In this document: piece by piece, positions 9,991 through 21,394 of the stretch
How the letters are laid out: each line of letters begins with the position of its first letter
How positions within the stretch are numbered: the stretch's first letter is position 1
Source: Platanthera guangdongensis
Lineage: Eukaryota > Streptophyta > Magnoliopsida > Asparagales > Orchidaceae
Length of the DNA stretch: 64,000 bases
NCBI GenBank assembly: GCA_039583875.1
Contig: CM077147.1
Coordinates: forward strand, 110,654,124 to 110,718,123
Reading direction: 5' to 3'
Translations under genes and position numbers: made by a program
The notes under the pieces: generated by a model
The model's input: the letters and a program-made list of their open reading frames with translations, nothing else
Databases searched by the model: none
Told to the model about the DNA's origin: nothing

Positions 9991-11230
9991 CTGATCACAC
10001 TCCATCCACATTCATAACTGACTACCTCAAATCTTACTTTCCCTCGCCGCTTTGTCCACCCACATAAAGCCTACAAGTAAGACTCCTTGAAATTTAAAAA
10101 ACATAGTTGAATATATGATTTGGCTTATGTTGTGTGAGGCACTACTCCCCATTATGATTTTTCCCCTCATGGTAAAGAACCTCTATAAGTGTTGAAATCG
10201 GGAACTCGGCTTCAAAGTTCGGACTTGAGATATGGGTAGAGGTTACTGGCCCGCCAAAGTAGAGGTCACAAACAGAGGAATGTGAACAAGAAAAGAGATT
10301 GGTCGCATCTTGGAGGTCCCGCCTCACACCCAAGAGTGTATAGGAACTCTCCCTACCCAACCAGATGTTGCTCTAGGTTGAGGGGAGAGGAAGGCTCGTG
10401 AGACGCATTTGAGAGTCCGCAAATTTTGGGTGAAGGCTCTTGTGGACTGATGGTACCGTCTCTTCCCCTCGACAATGGGTCGTATTTATAGGTGAGAACA
10501 GAAGAGCATACCCCTAGACCCATAGGTGGGACCCACCTTTGTGCGAGGTCAACTTGGTCGTTGGAGAGCTGATCACCTCACCCAGCTGGGCAATGATGGT
10601 TCCCAGTGAGTTGGCAGAGGGCCGACCGCAGGTTGGCTGTGAACTGGATGTAAGTTGGCGCAAGTTGGTTGCGAGCTCACTATATAGGTGAATATCGGTA
10701 ATTATCCTCTGCTGAGATCCCCTTTGCTGATCTCGTTGAGTACAGGTTGTACAGAGTGTGCATCCTTTGATACAGGATCTCCAAGGAGAAGGTTTCAAGA
10801 GAACAAAAGATTACACTGTTGATTTTCCAACCAGATCATATAGAACACTCTTACAAGTAACATTGTAACATAGTTATCACAATATCTTACACAGCTTTAT
10901 TCACTTTCTTGTGAGCACTGCTTTGGTAACATACAAATTTGTTGAATTTCAGTCATCTAGAAGAGTTAGAATCACTATTGTAATTTTTTAATTTAACAAA
11001 ACAAGATGTTGAATATCATACTACTTAATGTATTTGTGTTATCCGCATCATTTCCACATATCTACTGCATCATATCTTTTCCTCACAAAGCCAATGGGTT
11101 CCTCAATTTATTTTTGAGAATACCTACATTAAGAAAGTTTGACTTGAAGTGCAGATGAAAAACAATTCATCAATATGCAAAGAAAATGATAAAATTAAGC
11201 AAATTGCAGATATTAACACAAGCATAAGGT
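9991..11230 (-). other. Possible LTR-type remnant plus unassigned sequence
   Basis: No gene seen. Around 10380-10540 the minus strand has a clear TATAAATACG box (10481-10490) in moderately GC-rich surroundings followed by LTR leader-like sequence, which suggests an old gypsy LTR, but I could not find its ends. 10850-11230 is AT-rich and unassigned. Confidence 0.3.
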
Positions 11231-11254
11231 CTACACATAGTTAATATCATATGG

Positions 11255-11700
11255 TTGGGTATTGTGTTTGGTACAACTAAACCAAACAATGCCTGAATCT
11301 CTAACTTTATTTGATATTATTGGGCTCACCTTATTTTTCAAGACACTACCCTCTTTTGACGAGTTGATAAGGAAACAGTTTCAATGTGATAAATCACTTT
11401 GTTGAGATCTTCAGGATAAATGTGTACTTCATTATTACAAAATAATTAAAGGCAAGAATAATGGCACGTCAATTCTACATATCTGATGGTAATTAGAGTC
11501 ATCATGTATTGGAACTCTCTCAAATACAACTTCCCTCCCACTATTGAAGATTTCATTATGGATCATTGTCACCACAATCCTAAAGTTATTGTTATAATTC
11601 CTTAAATTCAGATGAAAAAACAAATTAAAATTTTAATCAAACTTATTGGCAGTGGTAAAATCCTTTTCATCTAGGTATCACATGACACCATGTACATAGT
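11255..11700. repeat. Diverged duplication, copy R1
   Basis: Shares an ordered series of blocks with 13965-14370: ACCAAACAA, ACTTTATTTG, GATAAGGAAA, TTCAGGATAAAT, TAATTCCT(T/C)AAATT, ACAAATTAA and TATTGGCAGTGG. Identity is visibly low and indels are many, so the duplication is old. Confidence 0.5.
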
Positions 11701-11758
11701 TTGATTTATGTAGCAGCTCGTAATTTGATGTAAGAGTAAGACTATATAAATGTGTTAC

Positions 11759-12140
11759 TGTTATGGGTCTTAGAATGTTGTCGGAGGAGAGACCGGAGGT
11801 GAAAATGATGGTAGCGGAGATACTATGAAGTCTTGACCGCGGCTGCCTAAGCAGGGCGTGCTCTCGAGAGAGAGACCTTCCAAGATCTCTTTTAGGGTTA
11901 GGAAAAATAAACTTTCTTCATTCATACTGATACAAGACTCACTATGCCCTTTAAATAGGACTTACAATCAACACCAAGAAAGGAAAGAACACTAAAGGAA
12001 ATAACGGCAAACATGGACATGAGATTAAAAAGGACACGACACAAATAACGATGTCATGTAAGGACGCGGCTCTTATGACAGAATAAACGCATCTTAAGAA
12101 ATAAATAATAATGAATAACATCATAATAAGATCCATAACA
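11759..12140 (-). repeat. 3' LTR of non-autonomous element
   Basis: Direct repeat of 13551-13941, including the shared CCAAGATCTCTTTTAGGG and ATTCATACTGATACAAGA blocks and a TATTTAAAG box on the minus strand near 11950. Confidence 0.8.
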
Positions 12141-12613
12141 TCTCTTACGGACTTCAAACTGAGTTTGTCCTCAAGCTCGAACTTTGTGTGGATGGTCGAG
12201 TCTTCTGGCATCTTGATCTCACGACAGAACAATGTCTGATAGCGTGTAGCGATGGCGGGGATGTCCGCGAGGTGTGACAGCGCCGTCAGAAAAATGGGCG
12301 TCAAAAGAAATGTCTTCGCCGAGGATGGTGGAGCGGTGGTCAGCAGCAACGAGAAGACATCTGAAGGAGCGACTATCAGCAGAAGGAACGAATATGGCGG
12401 CGAGGTGGCCGGAGGTACCAGCGAAGCAGGAGCTAGCAAAGGAAGCTATGGGACGATGGCTGTAGTGACTAACAAAGGCAGCCCAATGTGGGGCGGCACC
12501 CCCACAGGAGATGATGGCGGAGGGGCAATCATCATGGAGGGCAGTGGTACGTCGTCGACGGGCGAAAAAGGAAACTACATGAGAGGAAGTGGCAGCGACG
12601 GAGGAAACTTTGG

Positions 12614-12790
12614 CTAGTAGGTGGCTATCAAATCATCGAACTTGTGGAGGAGTGTGGACATGTCCCGACAACGAGCGTCGACGTCTCGACGACGTGAGTC
12701 GAAGTCTCAAAGGCGTGCATCCCAAGAGGCCATCGTTTCCTCTATCGAACGGAGGGCAGCAATCTTCGCGACACTAAGCTTGTGGTCCAT
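12614..12790 (-). pseudogene. Gag-like N-terminal remnant
   Basis: A 59-codon minus-strand reading starting MDHKLSVAKIAALRSIEE, followed by TMASWDARL, an in-frame stop, then DFDSRRRDVDARCRDM and STLLHKFDDLIATY before a second stop. The charged, heptad-like character resembles the start of gypsy-type Gag in plants. Nothing of nucleocapsid or pol follows. The identification rests on pattern only. Confidence 0.45.
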
Positions 12791-13536
12791 GATAATTAAT
12801 TACTTAACTAATCAAGAAATGATTAATTAAAAATTAAAGTCATAAATGATATGTCGCTACACCGGGCTCAAGAAGGAAAGGTGAGTGCGTCGTTTCTCGG
12901 CAATGAACATAGGTTGGGCTCCATGCGGCTCTAGATGGAAAATGACAGCAGGGAAAAATAGGAAAAAATGATTTAATTGTCAGGGCCCGGCCAAAATAGG
13001 AAGAAATTAATCACTATGTAGTCCCACGGGTGCGCCTGATCAAGACTGGAAGTCTGTAAGGGGCACGTTCAATAGAAAAAAAGCAGAGACGAAGGCGCGT
13101 TGTTGTTGCGGTTACAGTGCGTGTATTGTCGCTGCAGGATACCAACAAAAATGAATCTTATAGGTGTCGATGATGTTTGGCGCTCATTGTCCGCCAACTG
13201 GGATGGACAGAAGATCGAAGAGTTGTGCGGAGGGCACACCAAACAGAATTTTGGAGTCAATCGTCGGTTGTCGACTGGTTTCTCGTGGAAAGAGAAAGTC
13301 GAGAACCAAGGTAGTCTGGACGATGTTTGACGGTGCTCGACGATGCGTCTATTGTGGTGTTTTCGTGGACGGCAATATGGAAGTCAGCGGGAGAAGAGTG
13401 TGGAAATGGGCTCGATGTCGTGGATTCCTGTGGGAAGGCTAACGAAGTAGTGTAAGCAAGCGGCGAAGATGACTCAATGAGAGATTGGCAAGTTGGAGGT
13501 TACCGCAATGGGAATGACGTCAAGGAAGAGGACCGA

Positions 13537-13550
13537 GGCCTTTGATACCA
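13537..13550 (-). other. PBS of non-autonomous element
   Basis: Minus-strand TGGTATCAAAGGCC adjoins the LTR at 13551; it matches the first eight bases of the initiator tRNA-Met PBS. Confidence 0.65.
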
Positions 13551-13941
13551 AGTTATTATGGGTCTTAGAATGATTTCGGAGGAGAGGACGAACATGGAGA
13601 TGACGGTGGCGGAGATACTACGGAGCCTTGAATGCGGCTGCCTAAGTGGGGCGTGCTCAAGAGAGAGAGAGAGAGAGCTTCCAAGATCTCTTTTAGGGTT
13701 AGGAAAAATAGACTTTCTTCATTCATACTGATACAAGACCCATTAGGTCCTTTAAATAGGACATACAATCGACACCAAAAAAGGAAAGAACACTAAAGGA
13801 AATAACGACAAACTTGGACATGCGGCTAAAAAAGACACGACACAAATAACGACGTCATATAAGGACGCAACTCTTATGACAAAATAAATGCATCTTAAGA
13901 AATAAAGAATAATAAATAACGTCATAATAAGATCCATAACA
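13551..13941 (-). repeat. 5' LTR of non-autonomous element
   Basis: Direct repeat of 11759-12140, longer through an extended GA dinucleotide run near 13660 and small indels. Confidence 0.8.
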
Positions 13942-13964
13942 GTTTCATTCAGTATACTGAATCA

Positions 13965-14370
13965 CAATTGCACCACAAATAAACCAAACAAGGCCCAAGT
14001 CACAAACTTTATTTGCTACTACAATCCTCTTTGATAAGGAAAGAGTTTCTTCAGGATAAATCACTTTGTCAATATATTAAAGAGAAATATGTCTCATCCT
14101 CAACATGAAATTGGAGAACAGAACTAATGTAAGATCAATAATGTCCCCTCCTCAACATGAAATTGGAGAACAGAAATAATCTCATCACATGCTGGAACTC
14201 CCCCCACAAAATAATTCATTGTGGTTATTTTACTCCAACGCACTAATGAAATTTTGATGATAATTCCTCAAATTTAAATGAATAAACAAATTAAGATCAT
14301 ATTCTAATGTATTGGCAGTGGGAATGTTCTCTTCAAGAAAATAAACGTTACATAGCTCCAGGTCTCCAGT
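13965..14370. repeat. Diverged duplication, copy R2
   Basis: Partner of 11255-11700. It also contains its own internal direct repeat: CCTCAACATGAAATTGGAGA occurs at about 14099 and 14152. Confidence 0.5.
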
Positions 14371-16316
14371 TTTTGGGTTCCAAAAATAGCTAATAAAACT
14401 ATGATTTACTGTGCTATAGCTTACTTTTCCAAATTTATGCAGTGCATTGTGAATTTTTTTATCAATCAGTAAAATGTTAAAGCTACTTATCTTGCAAGTA
14501 ACTCATATTACATCGACATAACGTGGGGGACAATCAATCAAGGATGTAGGTTGCAGTAAGAGAAGTGCATCCCTAAAAATGTGAATTGAAATGTGCTTGT
14601 GACCCTCATCAACCCCAAAACTTGTGGTACTCTCCTTTCGGTGCTACATTTTGTAGCATAGTATCTGAAAATATCAGCGTCTGTATTTTCCATTTCATCA
14701 TGAGTTTGATCATATAAAAATGCATGATCAACAAAAATTCATGTTCAACAATAAGTAATAACCACAATCAATGCAGAGACCCTCAATGCTCTGTTGCTCA
14801 AATATTTCATCCAAGTAATAAGAGTTTGAAGTAATCTCATGCTTCATGCCCAGGAGATATGAAATAGGATCTATATCTTGAATACTATACATTAGAAGAA
14901 GTAAGGATATTTAATACGTATAAAGCCCCACATTAACATTTTATGATGTCATAATGGATAACCACTAAACCATGTGGTTCCCTCAAATATTTGCCAAAAG
15001 GCTTCTCCGAAACATTTCCTACTGGGTACTCCTAATAAGCCTTTCCTTGCTAACAGACATTCTCTTGTTGAGCCTAGTTTGTCAAGTCCTTTTGTACAAC
15101 CAGGGTTCTATCAACAAGCAATAAATAAATAAAACAAAATAGTGCATAAAAAAGAAGGACAAGATGCATCTGGAGTTGTATCAAATGTAAAAAGAAGGGC
15201 ACCCATCATTATAACCAAATGCAAAATCATTATGCAACTCTTAAAGAGTCAAACTTCTTAAAAGAAAATGAGAATTTCTTCTTTCAAAAATTAATAATAT
15301 AAAAACAAAATTTAAGAACACCTTTAACCTAATTGAAAAAATTCTTGTTGGAATACAAAAGTTACAGATGTACCTATTAATAAGGTCCTTTTAGATGTCA
15401 AAGCGTATCATTTGATGTATAAGCTAGAGATTACATGTCAACCAGTCTTTTGTTTTCAAATGCTGAAAAAAATTTGTTGTGCCTACGTTCCATAAGGACT
15501 CTTGTGTGTGACTGGAAGATGAGATGGGACATGCGCATTTCAAAGAGATAAAATGTCAACTGCCATGCTTTCTAATGGTAGATTTCCTTCAAGTTCGTTC
15601 CCAAAGAAATTGCTTTATGTTTGAGGAAACAGTAAGGTTGAACTCCATTGTGCTTAGACTAGAAAATGACAACTTTCAACACTTGAAGGAAATCTTATAA
15701 GCACTTAACTGAGAGATCTGAGAATGAACTTGCAGAAGTCATACATGAACAGGTATAAGAGGTCTTACACTTAACAAACTAACCCCAACAACTAAAACTA
15801 AAAATATGTGTTTTGTGCCTTGAATTTAAATAGAAATATATGATATTGCTCAAGCAATATCTACATTTCATCAAACAATTCAGCAAACAAACAATGAAAG
15901 ATTCTTTTCATCTTCTTCTTCCATTATGCATAAAAAGTGTGTTTGGCTATTCACACAAACATTGAGCAATTTCATATGAACTTCATAGATAGAATGTTTT
16001 GGCACTCAATCCCCGCATAAATAGTCATTTCAAATCCTTAAAACTATCACTCACAAACATTCACTCTGGCCAGTTTATAAAACAGGCAGATACTAAAAAT
16101 ACTTCCCATAGCAACTTTCTCTCAGAAAACATAAAGCATATTATCATGATGGGCATAATGGAAATCATAAGAGCTTAATCAAAAGATGCGCAGAAAAAAA
16201 CTGATGAATACCAAAAAACTAAAATAACATTTCTCCTATCAAAATCCATCAAGAGAGGATTAGCTCTAACCTACAGAGTAAGAAAGGCAGGAAGAGAATC
16301 TAAATCAGCCACTCAC
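14371..16316 (-). other. AT-rich non-coding DNA, probably intron 1 of PTBP3-like gene
   Basis: Starts (minus strand) with the donor GTGAGT at 16316-16311, directly after the exon. I searched by eye for the next RRM exon leftward and did not find it. No other gene or mobile element was recognised here. Confidence 0.45.
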
Positions 16317-16502
16317 AAACTCAACAAAAGCCTGGTTGCGGTTGGCTCCGACATTGGACTTGGTGTTGACAATCTTCCCAAACGGTTTACCTAGTTCAAC
16401 GAGCTCCTCCTCTGTGCACTCCCAAGGAAGGTTCCGAAGGTGCAACACCTTGGAGGGGGTCTGTGAGTATCGGAACTGCGGTTGCCCGGAGGAAGACGAC
16501 AT
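16317..16502 (-). CDS. PTBP3: Polypyrimidine tract-binding protein homolog 3, first coding exon
   Basis: First 62 residues of a PTB-family RNA-binding protein, which acts in nuclear pre-mRNA splicing regulation by binding pyrimidine-rich RNA through RRM domains. The start MSSSSGQPQFRYSQTPSK is followed by VLHLRNLPWECTEEELVELG (RNP2 and helix 1 of RRM1), then GKIVNTK and GANRNQAFVEF (RNP1-like). This pattern matches the PTBP3 class of plant PTB homologs, not the PTBP1/2 class. The exon ends at a GTGAGT donor (16316-16311); frame-through would add VSG and then a stop. Full-length homologs have several RRMs, so most of the gene is missing from view. Downstream exons should lie to the left but I could not find them before the transposons, so intron 1 is very long or the gene is broken. 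Confidence 0.85.
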
Positions 16503-16790
16503 ATTCTATGTCTAGATGAACTGTGATTACAGCGGGCGTTGTTTTCGTGGCCAGTATCCCTCCAAACGCTGGCCCGTGACGAGAAAGAGAACAGGGTGGG
16601 GCGACAACTTGGGTGACGAAACCCTCGGCGAAAGAGATTTCCCAGGAAGGATGAAGAGAAGTGGGAGGATAAGATTCTAGGTTACGGAGGATTGGCAAGA
16701 GGAAGAGATCGGCCTAGGGTTTTCCAATTCCACTCGGTAGGAAAGTTTTCTGGAAATTAACCACCTGCCTTAAGGTAGGGGGTGCAAATG
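16503..16790 (-). promoter_or_regulatory. Probable 5' UTR and core promoter of PTBP3-like gene
   Basis: On the minus strand AAAACCCTAGGCCGATCTC (near 16715-16697) begins a pyrimidine-rich leader typical of plant 5' UTRs and runs to the ATG. A TATATTTAAAATATATAGA stretch near 16812-16836 could serve as the TATA element. Transcription start is inferred, not shown. Confidence 0.4.
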
Positions 16791-18043
16791 TGCAGCCCCT
16801 GTTGATCAATCAAAGTCTATATATTTTAAATATAAAAAAATCTGTGTATATCTATCTGTATATCCGAATTAATCCCAATTTTATCGTGTAGACTCACATA
16901 TAATAATTTTGAATTCCATTTTTTTGTGTAAGGAGAGCTAAAGTTTAATTATCGAGCTCTCTCATACAAATGCATTTTGTGATCTCTCTAATAAGGTTTC
17001 TAATCTTATCCAGGAGATCCTTCTTCGAGCAGGAGAAAACTCTCCGGGGATGGCAAAGTTGGCACACTCATGAGCCTTGTGTTTTATCTCCCAGTACTCA
17101 TGACCGATAGCAAGTGCATCAAGACTTGAAGCTCGAGATAGCACATCAAAAACATGCACAGCACGAGCATCCAAACAAGGTGCGGACCCATCAAGCCACT
17201 GGATGACCATCGTGGAATCTCACTCCAGATGAAGATACGAATCACCCAAGGATTGAATAGACCGGCAAACTCCCTCGCAGGTAGCACGGAGTTTCACTGT
17301 TGACACACAAACGTATCTGAGACGAATACCACCGGTAAGTATGACTGCCCTGTGATGGTCACGAACCACCCAACCAGCACCAGCCCACCGTGAGCGATGT
17401 TTAACGACCCCGTCAAAATTTAGCTTTAAACAATCTTCTTGTGGGGGTTCCCAGAACAAAGTTGCTATGGAAGGCCATCGAGCAAGACGCCCTCGGGTTT
17501 CCAATTTATGTGCCTTCAAACACGAGGGCATTTCAAGCCATTCAAATCCCCCACAGCTGGAAACCAAGGACGGTATCAGGCTATTCAGAGAACCACGAGG
17601 ACTGGCATAGGTCCATAACACGATCAAGGCAGAGCTTCTTGCCAAAACAGCAGAGCCTACATACACTCCCACAGGATGTGTCCAGTAGTCTCAGTATAAA
17701 TATTGATGCACCGGGGGCAGCTGCTGGAGATCGCCATACCGCGAGTAATAAGGAAGGCACAATTTGGCAATGTGTCCACACTCGCATTCCAAATGATGCA
17801 CCACACACGTGGTGAGATGGGAGATTCCAGATCTATGTAAAACGAGTGATGATGTGGTTAGAACGCATAAGTTGCTCATAGATAAATTTGGGACCACTTA
17901 GAAGCATCATTAGGCCTTCATCCTAGCCTATCAAATATAGTAGTCAAAGAAAGAGAGATAGCCTTGATCTGAAAGCAAAATTTCACATCAAACCAGCATT
18001 GAATTCACTCGCAATTCCACTCTGGATACTCAGAAATGAGAAT

Positions 18044-18046
18044 TGA
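18044..18046. repeat. Target site duplication TGA (left) of MITE
   Basis: TGA at 18044-18046 and again at 18267-18269. The other five array units have a single TGA at this point. Confidence 0.8.
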
Positions 18047-18266
18047 GGCTTCATTTGTTTCGGCGGTCACGGGTCGATCCGGCGGGTGGAAACGGAGTGT
18101 TCGAAATGGAGGGGGGAGGTGGTTGCTCCAAACGGAACTTTTTGGGGCGTTTCTCAAGGCGGGCGGGTGGAAACAGAGCAAACGCCGCCGGAGATTCATT
18201 TGTTTACCCGCCTTCCAGCGGCGTTTGCCCAAAACGGAGCACCAAAATGCCCAAACAAATAGAGCC
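18047..18266. mobile_element. 220-bp MITE, 3-bp TSD (PIF/Harbinger-like)
   Basis: Terminal inverted repeats GGCTTCATTTGTTT and (reversed) GGCTCTATTTGTTT match at 12 of 14 positions. It is flanked by TGA on each side, and the empty site AATTGAAACACGG is present in array units 2-6. The 3-bp TSD and GGC-initial TIR suit PIF/Harbinger MITEs, although TGA is not the usual TWA target. No coding capacity. An internal CATTTGTTT near 18198 repeats the TIR core. Confidence 0.85.
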
Positions 18267-21200
18267 TGAAACACGGTCAAATGTCGGAATAATTTGAAGT
18301 TTATAGAGGTGGGTTACTCGAGGAGAGAATCTGAAAGTGCCCATGTATCATGGAGGAGTCAGATAGACTTTCCATTGTCTACCACTCATCGATTATGTGG
18401 GAGAACAAGGTGAGCGTGCCCGAATATGTAACATCTCATTTCCAATTAGACCCCTCTACTTAGGTTGGGTTGGGACAAGTGGTGGGGGCATGGGTTTAGG
18501 CTAGGATTGAACCATGGGGTTAGGGTGTAGTCATATGGGACCTATTATATAGCTCAAGTTAACTCAAGTCAAACTAGCCCAAATTGGGGTCTTATCCACA
18601 CATTGGTCCCACCACTGCACCCCTAACCCTAGTAACAACCTAAGTGAACCATAAGCCACATCTTTGGGTCACCTATTGACCTATGTTGACCCAAGTCAAC
18701 CCTAAACCCTAATTTGGTCAAACCCACACTTAAAGGTCCAATTAGCACAAGTAGGGCATCATCTTGACCCAACCCAAGTTGGGTGGTGTCATAGGGTCCA
18801 TGACCCTCAAGTGAGGTCAGCCCACTCACCATGTTGACCAAGTCAACCTAAAAGTCAACAAAGTGGCCTAAAAGAGAAAAGAAGGAACCAAGCCCACCCC
18901 TCATGGGCTAAGCCCATGAGTTAAGGCCCATGACCAGCCCAAGAGGTTAATGTCAGCCTCTAACCCCCAAAATCAGGAAAGAGAATGCATGCATGGGGGT
19001 AATTTAGACATTTTGGAGAAAAAGAGGAGAGAGAAGAGAGGGAGAGAGGGGATGAAGGCCATGTGGCCCTCCTTCCCTCTGCCCAAGCTGTTGGCTGAGC
19101 TTCCAAGGATTATTCCAGCAAGGTGGAGGGGTTGGTGGACACCTGGTGGCCAGGAGGAGATTCCAAAGTCATGGTCGACCACCCCCTTAATTCAAACTTC
19201 TCCCACAGCCACTCCCAGTCAAATATAAGCCCACCATCAGCTTCAGGAGGTGGAAACGAGTGGAGTTTGACTGCTGGAGCAAAACTTTTGTTGGAGAAAT
19301 GGAGAATCGGGCTAGTTCGCCGGAGCAAGCTTCGGCCATGGAGCACCACCACCGCACAAGCCGCCAAGCCCGGCTAGAGGTCTGTTTCGCCTCACCTCAC
19401 CCCGTGCTTGCTTTCTAGCTCAATTAGGCGAGACATCGAGCTCAATTGAGCCCGATACCATGAGAGCCAAAGGGAATTTTCCCAAGCATTTCTTCCAGCT
19501 CGGGATCGCCGGAGGAACCGCCTCCGGCAGCCTCACCGCCGGGAAACGCTAGTCACCACCTCAACGGAGGTGGTGGCGATAATCGTCGGCGGTGGCGCCG
19601 GACCAGGTGGCCGAAAAAAGGCCAGCAAACTTGCTCAGGACGGTTCAATCTCAACCGTTGGTTGTTGGGAACGATGAACAAATACCGTCATTTAATTCCG
19701 GATTGATTAATTAAATTGATTAATATGAACAGTATAAATTCTGTCACACATTTACAGTGACTTTGCATGTTAAATATAGGTTCCTTAGATGCAATTTCAG
19801 AACTGATCACCAACATAATAATTGTAGATCTTTGTATTAACTTGTTTTGATACCCTAAACATGTAATTTGGAGCAGTGAGCTCCCTGTAGGGCCATTCTA
19901 CCAAGGCTGGTCCTAGGCTAGGGCAAATTTTAAAACAAATGGCCAAGTCAAATCATAAGTCACCATGACTTGAAATTTTGGTCAGACTTGTTTAGGGGTA
20001 AAACTAGTATCTGACCAAAAATGAGAATTTTTGGTCAGAACTTTTCCATAGTATTTGATGAAATACTAAAAATTAAATTAAGTGTATTTTTGAAGACATA
20101 TGACTCCAAAAGCCCCCAAATTTGGGTGGGATGGTCATTAGGTCAAGATGAATTCATGATAAAAATTTCAGGTCATTTTGACCTCTGCATGATTGGGAAA
20201 TCACACATGCATGAGATTGACATATTCAAATTTGGGGTGCCAATAGTGAAAATTGAAAAATGTGAATTTAGCCCAATTGGGTCATTGTAAGTCATGAAAC
20301 TCTGGACAGAGGCTCATAGGAATGTAATATACCTCCCATGGGAAATTTGGGATTTTGGGGATCAAAAATCCCATTATTTGGAATTATTGGAAAATGTGCA
20401 TAGTTAGGAAATAAATTTGGAAAATAGGGAAATGAATTCATTAAATTATGAATTTTTGATACAAGCTCTAGTAGGGCAAATTTCACCTCTGAAAAAATTT
20501 ATGACACTGTTTAATAATGTTTCCTTGGATTTTAAGTAGATTCTACCATTTTGACCCTTATGGAAATTAATAAAAATAAGGGAAATTTGTGTTTTAAAAT
20601 CAGGAAAAATTTTACAGTGGTTTATTATTGTGTTTTGATTTCTAATAAATTATTTGAAAATTTTTGGATGACCCTATATGTTAAAAACCCTAATAATGGC
20701 ACTTTTGTAATATTGTTTAAATAGATATAAGATAGGTTAGATCATTGTTTAAGATTTGAAAATTTTGCACTTAGCCTTATTATGTCATCATGAACACCCA
20801 CACATTTCTCATAATTTTGGGTTGAGAAGGTGAGGTACTTTATTTGGAATGTGGTTGAATTGGAATTATAATATTAAATGGGAAATAAATAGAAATTTGC
20901 ATGGAAATATTATGAAACATGAAAGTCAGTAATATCTAACCTTATGGAACACCTAGCAAACTCCTTAGGTAGGTTGAACCATTATATGTAGTACTTCATG
21001 TTCAAGGTGACCTCGGTCGCACAATTAAAAGAATTAATTTAGGCCCTTAATCCCTTGAAAAAATAATGAAACCTGGTTCGATCATTATCATACGTCATAA
21101 TAACCATGATAAATAATTAGAGGCATTTGACCCAAGAGTTTGGATGGCACGTCATACGGGTCAACATTAGGTCATGGGAGTGCTTAACAAAATATAGCAC

Positions 21201-21394
21201 ATGTCTCTGGGACCCACAGGGGATTCGATAGAATGTTGAGTTGGTAACTATATTGTGAAGACAAATCCTGATTGATGTATAGTAGGTCACTCCATAGTAT
21301 CAAGCGATAGAGTGCAAGACCCAAGGATAGTAGCTAGAACGGAGACCGGATGAAGACAGCCGATTCCCCAATAATAACTCAATTCATTAGTTTT

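Larger units (their letters stand above)
11759..13941 (-). mobile_element. Non-autonomous LTR retrotransposon with gag remnant
   Basis: Two direct LTRs (11759-12140, 382 bp; 13551-13941, 391 bp) flank 1410 bp. LTR ends are TGTTATGG...CATAACA, and the flanks GTTAC and GTTTC are a 5-bp TSD with one change. The PBS at 13537-13550 (minus-strand TGGTATCAAAGGCC) sets the orientation. The interior holds only a Gag-like N-terminus (12614-12790) and no pol, so it depended on another element. LTR divergence of several percent by eye points to moderate age. Confidence 0.8.
16918..18426 (-). pseudogene. L1-type LINE remnant: VGNGKS motif, zf-RVT, RNase H
   Basis: Minus-strand C-terminal part of an L1-like ORF2 in broken frames. 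From 18426 leftward: an N-VGNGKS-I region near 18390-18360 (copy 1 has VVDNGKSI) with the DAWALSDPLLE-like stretch seen in other array units; then zf-RVT with SPRVWCIIWNA, RGMAISSSCPRC, ETTGHILWEC (about 17830-17650); then an RNase H domain PPQEDCLKLNFDG (near 17460), GAGWVVRDHHRA, a catalytic Glu region LRATCEGV, and DSTMVIQWLDG after an in-frame stop near 17217. A 7-A tail (minus strand) near 16918-16925 may mark the 3' end. A MITE interrupts it at 18047. It is dead. It ends at 18426 where LTR-like sequence starts. Confidence 0.8.
17874..21394. repeat. Array unit 1 (with MITE)
   Basis: Left edge of the array. Its LINE part is continuous with the longer LINE remnant to the left, so the array's left breakpoint is near TTGCTCAT (17872-17879). 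LTR-like part starts at 18427. Confidence 0.85.

Noticed and set aside
9991..11230. Athila/Tat-type LTR with tRNA-Asp PBS (TTTGGCGGGCCAG near 10240)
   Set aside because: The match to the known TGGCGCC-type PBS is too short and no LTR end could be placed.
12252..12617. 121-codon plus-strand frame inside the non-autonomous element
   Set aside because: Gly-rich frame in GC-rich sequence, opposite to the element's orientation, no domain; the Gag-like signal is on the minus strand further right.
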